Part shown: positions 60,887 to 64,000 of the stretch, one piece after another
Position numbering within the stretch: the stretch's first letter is position 1
Layout of the letters: each line of letters opens with the position of its first letter
Assembly (NCBI RefSeq): GCF_046297875.1
Contig: NZ_JBKBHD010000001.1
Coordinates: forward strand, 992,001-1,056,000
Direction of reading: 5' to 3'
Source of the DNA: Parvibaculum sp046297875
GTDB lineage: Bacteria; Pseudomonadota; Alphaproteobacteria; Parvibaculales; Parvibaculaceae
DNA: 64,000 bases
Position numbers and translations under genes: made by a program
Notes under the pieces: generated by a model
Databases searched by the model: none
What the model saw: only the letters and a program-made list of their open reading frames with translations
Told to the model about the DNA's origin: nothing

Positions 60887-61927
60887 TCAAGGCGCCGGGT
60901 TGGGCTGGTCGAGATGGGCGGCCTCGATGTCCTTTTCGAGTTCTTCCGTCCATTTCACGTTCACGCTCGTCACGGCGAGCTTCAATTGCTCCATCGTCGT
61001 CGCGCCGATGATGTTCGACGTGACGAAAGGCCGTGTCGTCACGAACTGGTTGGCCATTTGCGAGGCGTCGAGGCCGTGCTTCTTCGCGATGGCGAGATAG
61101 GCTTCGATGGCACGGTTCGTCTGCGCGCTTTCATAGCGCTGCAGGCGGTTGAAGAGCTGCTTGCGTGAGCCCTGCGGCAGCGCGCCGTTCTGGTACTTGC
61201 CGGTGAGATAGCCCTGTGCCAGCGGCGAATAGGCAAGAAGGCCGACGCCGTCGCGATGGGCGATTTCCGAGCCGCCAAGCTCGAAGGTGCGGTTCAGGAG
61301 GTTATAGGCATTTTGGATCGACTGGACGCGGGGCAGGCCCTTCGTGTCCGCCTGATGGAGAAACTTCATCGTGCCCCAGGGCGTCTCGTTGGAGAGGCCG
61401 ATATGGCGCACCTTGCCGGATTTCACGATGCCGTCGAGCGTTTCGAGGATTTCCTCGATCGGATGCGTCGTCCCCTCGATATGCTTGTAGCCGAGGCCGC
61501 CGAAGAGATTTATCGGCCGGTCCGGCCAGTGAAGCTGGTAGAGGTCGATATAATCCGTCTGCAGACGTTTGAGACTCTTGTTCACCGCCTCTTCGATCTG
61601 CGCCTTGCTCTGCTCGGTCCCTGCACCATTGTCGCGGAGCCAGTTCATGGGGCTGCGGCCCGCTACCTTGGTCGCAAGGATCACCTTGTCGCGGTTCTTG
61701 CGCGCCTTGAACCAGTTGCCGATGATGGTTTCGGTCGCGCCTTGCGTTTGCGGCTTCGGCGGTACGGCATACATTTCGGACGTGTCGAAGAAGTTGATGC
61801 CCTGAGCGATGGCATAATCCATCTGCTCATGGCCCTGGCCTTCAGTGTTCTGTTCGCCCCATGTCATGGTGCCAAGGCAGATCGAGCTCACCTTGATGCC
61901 GGTGCGCCCCAGTTCGCGATATTCCAT
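60887..61927 (-). CDS. Aldo/keto reductase, Tas-like
   Basis: 346 residues from ATG at 61927 (MEYRELGRTGIKVSSI); an upstream start at 61975 runs into a repeat. It matches the NADP(H)-dependent Tas group: GTMTWGEQNTEGQGHEQMDY, INFFDTSEMYAVPPKPQTQG (Asp, Tyr), ATKVAG (Lys), YQLHWPDRPINLFGG (His), and C-terminal SNIIGATTMEQLKLAV. Cytosolic. Physiological substrate unknown. It sits between two REP clusters. Confidence 0.92.
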   Translation of the reverse strand: MEYRELGRTGIKVSSICLGTMTWGEQNTEGQGHEQMDYAIAQGINFFDTSEMYAVPPKPQTQGATETIIGNWFKARKNRDKVILATKVAGRSPMNWLRDNGAGTEQSKAQIEEAVNKSLKRLQTDYIDLYQLHWPDRPINLFGGLGYKHIEGTTHPIEEILETLDGIVKSGKVRHIGLSNETPWGTMKFLHQADTKGLPRVQSIQNAYNLLNRTFELGGSEIAHRDGVGLLAYSPLAQGYLTGKYQNGALPQGSRKQLFNRLQRYESAQTNRAIEAYLAIAKKHGLDASQMANQFVTTRPFVTSNIIGATTMEQLKLAVTSVNVKWTEELEKDIEAAHLDQPNPAP

Positions 61928-61970
61928 TTGGCCCCCCGAAGGAATTTTGATGTTCTTCTGAGACAATAAT

Positions 61971-62053
61971 GTCATTGCCGGACCTGATCCGGCAATCCAT
62001 TGCGGCGCCTTGCTGCGTGGTTCTGGACCCCCGGGGTCAAGCCCGGGGGTGGC
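61971..62053. repeat. Paired REP-like palindromes between aldo/keto reductase and arylesterase
   Basis: GTCATTGCCGGACCTGATCC to 61999 is a hairpin ending CCA. TCTGGACCCCCGGGGTCAAG to 62053 is a second, divergent copy. Same family as the pair 1.1 kb upstream; the two clusters flank one gene. Confidence 0.75.
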
Positions 62054-62086
62054 AAGAAATGAGAAAAGACAGGCGGATGCCGCCTC

Positions 62087-62761
62087 CTATCCGCCTTTCC
62101 GCTCGCGGGCTTCCGCGATCAGCATTTTGACCTTCGGCAGAATGCGCTCGACGATGACGCCAATGCCCTCCGCCGTCGGATGGATGCCGTCCGCGAGATT
62201 GAGCCTGCGCTCGCCCGCCACCCCGTCGAGGAAGAAGGGGTAGAGGATCAGGCCCTCGCTTTCGGCGAGATCGGGATAGATCGAGTTGAAGCTTTCACCG
62301 TAGTCGCGGCCGAGATTGGGCGGGGCGAGCATGCCGGCAAGCAGCACGGGCAGGCCGCGATCCTTCAGCCGGGAGACGATTTCCGAAAGATTCTTCCTTG
62401 TCAGCGCCGGATCGATGGCGCGCAGCGCATCATTCGCGCCAAGTTCGACAATGACGGCATCGGCTTCCGGCCCCACGGCCCAGTCGAGCCTCGCCAGCCC
62501 GCCCGAGCTTGTGTCGCCGGAGACGCCCGCATTCACCACGGTCACATTCTCGTGACCGGCGTCTCTCAGCGCCTTTTCGAGCTGGTGGGTGAAACCTTCA
62601 TCCGGCCCGAGCATATAGCCGGCTGTCAGGCTGTCGCCGAGCGCGACGATGGTGAGGCGATCATTGGCGGCATTGGCCGCGAAGGGGGCCGCCGAGAGCG
62701 AAAGAAGAAGGGCGAGGCTTGCGAAAAACTTGCAAAGCGGCGCCGGGAGGCCATATCGCAT
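62087..62761 (-). CDS. Arylesterase / TesA-like SGNH hydrolase, secreted
   Basis: 224 residues. The signal peptide (FFASLALLLSLSAAPFAANA) precedes an intact SGNH domain: block I ALGDSLTAGY, Gly in NAGVSGDTSSGG, Asn in VELGANDALR, block V LADGIHPTAEGI. Periplasmic esterase/thioesterase/lysophospholipase by family. It is divergent from the ABC transporter genes, the usual TesA-YbbA-YbbP arrangement. It serves as an in-window reference for the degenerate SGNH protein at 55.9 kb. Confidence 0.95.
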   Translation of the reverse strand: MRYGLPAPLCKFFASLALLLSLSAAPFAANAANDRLTIVALGDSLTAGYMLGPDEGFTHQLEKALRDAGHENVTVVNAGVSGDTSSGGLARLDWAVGPEADAVIVELGANDALRAIDPALTRKNLSEIVSRLKDRGLPVLLAGMLAPPNLGRDYGESFNSIYPDLAESEGLILYPFFLDGVAGERRLNLADGIHPTAEGIGVIVERILPKVKMLIAEARERKGG

Positions 62762-62879
62762 AGTATAACTTGCCTTTTATGTCTGCGTGCCGGTCAAGCG
62801 CTCGCGCTTTCCCGATCCGTTTCAGCCCCCGCCGCGTATCCAGAACGCTACCACGCCCGCCAATTATCTAGGTCAGAAC

Positions 62880-63572
62880 TTGCCCGAAACAATCATCGAA
62901 CTCGACAGCGTGAAACTCAGCCTGCCCAGCGCGGCCGGTCCGGTCAACATTCTCAAGGGGATCGACCTCAGGATTGCCAAGGGCGAGACGGCAGGTCTTG
63001 TCGGTCCGTCGGGTTCGGGCAAGTCGACGCTGCTCATGGTCCTTGCAGGTCTCGAGCGTCCGAGTTCGGGCCGGGTCGTCTGTGCGGGGGCGGATTTCAC
63101 GGCGCTCGGCGAAGACGATCTGGCGCGCTTCCGCCGCGATCACATCGGCATCGTGTTCCAGTCCTTCCACCTCATCCCCACCATGACGGCGCTCGAGAAT
63201 GTGGCGATCCCGCTCGAATTCGCTGGCCGCGCGGATGCCATCGACCGGGCGGAGGAAGAGCTGAAACTCGTCGGCCTCGGCCACAGGCTCACGCATTATC
63301 CGGGGCAATTATCGGGCGGCGAGCAGCAGCGCGTGGCGCTTGCCCGCGCCGTTGCGGGCGACCCGGACATTCTGCTGGCGGACGAGCCGACCGGCAATCT
63401 CGACCAGTCGACGGGCCACGAGATCATCGAACTTATGTTCGATCTTCATGCCCGCAAGAATGCGACGCTCGTCCTCATCACGCATGACGAGGCACTTGCA
63501 GCGCGCTGTCACCGGATCGTGCGGCTCCGCGACGGCCTTGTGGAGACTATCGAGGAGGGGGCGCTCGCATGA
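62880..63572 (+). CDS. ABC transporter ATP-binding protein, YbbA-like
   Basis: 230 residues from TTG at 62880, chosen because homologous sequence starts near IIELDSVKLSLPS; a GTG at 62787 adds 31 residues of low conservation. Walker A GLVGPSGSGKSTLL, Q-loop VFQSFHLIPTMT, signature LSGGEQQRVALARA, Walker B ILLADEPTGNLDQ, H-loop LVLITHDEA. LolD/MacB-class ATPase. Its stop overlaps the permease gene (ATGA), and the TesA-type arylesterase is divergent, a conserved set of unclear substrate. Confidence 0.93.
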   Translation: MPETIIELDSVKLSLPSAAGPVNILKGIDLRIAKGETAGLVGPSGSGKSTLLMVLAGLERPSSGRVVCAGADFTALGEDDLARFRRDHIGIVFQSFHLIPTMTALENVAIPLEFAGRADAIDRAEEELKLVGLGHRLTHYPGQLSGGEQQRVALARAVAGDPDILLADEPTGNLDQSTGHEIIELMFDLHARKNATLVLITHDEALAARCHRIVRLRDGLVETIEEGALA

Positions 63573-64000
63573 GCGGCAGCGCCACCTCGCTCGCGCTTGC
63601 CGCCCGTCTTGCGCGGCGGGAGCTTCGCGGCGGCATCAAGGGGTTTCGCGTTTTCATTGCCTGTCTTGCGCTTGGCGTGGCGGCGATTGCCGGTGTCGGT
63701 TCAGTCTCGGCGGCGCTGACGCGCGGGCTTGCCGAAGGCGGGCAGGATATTCTGGGCGGCGATGTCAGCATCCGTCTCATTCACCGCGAAGCAAGTGCGG
63801 AGGAGCGCGCCTATCTCGGCGAGCGCGCCGCCGTGTCCGGCTCGGCGGAAATGCGCGGCATGGCGCGCAATGCGGCGGCGGATGCCGCGCGCGGCCAGAC
63901 GCTTGTCGAACTGAAAGCGGTCGACGATGCCTATCCGCTTTACGGCGCGATGGAACTTTCGCCCGCCATTCCCTTCGATGAGGCGATTGCCATTCGGGGT
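63569..64000 (+). CDS. FtsX-type ABC permease, YbbP-like (3' end outside window)
   Basis: First 144 residues only. LARRELRGGIKGFRVFIACL with ALGVAAIAGVGSVSAALTRG is the first membrane helix, followed by a MacB-PCD-like periplasmic start GQDILGGDVSIRLIHREAS. The pairing with YbbA and arylesterase supports YbbP. The remaining helices lie beyond the edge. Confidence 0.9.
   Translation, partial: MSGSATSLALAARLARRELRGGIKGFRVFIACLALGVAAIAGVGSVSAALTRGLAEGGQDILGGDVSIRLIHREASAEERAYLGERAAVSGSAEMRGMARNAAADAARGQTLVELKAVDDAYPLYGAMELSPAIPFDEAIAIRG

Overview
The window is 64 kb of GC-rich chromosomal DNA from an alphaproteobacterium. It is densely coded, with short gaps and many ATGA/GTGA/TAATG overlaps. 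The lineage is inferred from gene sets typical of alphaproteobacteria: hemC-hemD-Mic60-hemY, rsmB/rpe/heparinase, an IalB-family protein, homospermidine synthase, an SDHAF4-like protein and divergent tsaD/hemC. The steroid/acyl-CoA flavour, with DUF1302 and DUF1329 genes, would suit a Parvibaculum-like member of the Hyphomicrobiales, but this is a guess from gene content and not from a database match.

Layout. 1-7.5 kb: leftward genes for a heparinase-like protein (cut by the edge), Rpe, a GT9 glycosyltransferase, two methyltransferases, RsmB and HtpX. 7.6-13.5 kb: SDHAF4-like protein, extensin-like protein, a 23-residue membrane peptide, Acs, a class III CoA-transferase, a GNAT remnant, creatininase and an orphan MazE-type antitoxin. 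13.6-19.1 kb: leftward Rieske, EVE, YciI, GpsA and TsaD, split by an inserted block (TetR regulator, two tiny membrane proteins, HSL-type hydrolase). 19.2-24.8 kb: haem operon hemC-hemD-Mic60-hemY plus a membrane-anchored hydrolase. 24.9-26.6 kb: tRNA-Thr and homospermidine synthase. 26.7-30.3 kb: a divergent pair made of a triple-YRG small protein and a ribbon-helix-helix/PII fusion, then a soluble histidine kinase overlapping a HerA-like ATPase. 30.4-31.7 kb: a copper chaperone gene between two copies of a palindrome-bounded GIY-YIG unit.

32.1-42 kb: an envelope trio (DUF1302, DUF1329, Ycf48-like), each with its own terminator, then enoyl-CoA hydratase, two acyl-CoA dehydrogenase-fold enzymes and an SDR. 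42-49 kb: class I glutamine amidotransferase, tRNA-Ala, YggT, DUF167, a ZTP riboswitch with folD, an aldo/keto reductase, a degenerate beta-lactamase-fold membrane protein, and leftward argG-ppa. 49-52.6 kb: LemA, DUF3137, a frameshifted DUF3137 duplicate, a DsbA-fold isomerase and an ABM-like protein. 52.6-64 kb: RlmN, IalB, quinone reductase, a catalytically degenerate SGNH protein, an intact serine hydrolase, DUF1232, SDR, pterin dehydratase, zincin, ThpR, aldo/keto reductase, two palindrome clusters, arylesterase, and the start of an ABC ATPase/FtsX-type permease pair.

Most of the window is housekeeping. The candidates for something undescribed are: (1) the RHH-PII fusion, a PII nucleotide/2-oxoglutarate sensor joined to a DNA-binding domain, with paired TTACACAT sites in its divergent promoter; (2) two near-identical ~400 bp units carrying a GIY-YIG nuclease gene between inverted REP-like palindromes, which look like a non-RAYT REP system; (3) two hydrolase-fold membrane proteins that have lost their catalytic residues; (4) two tandem single-span micro-proteins in the block that splits a conserved operon.
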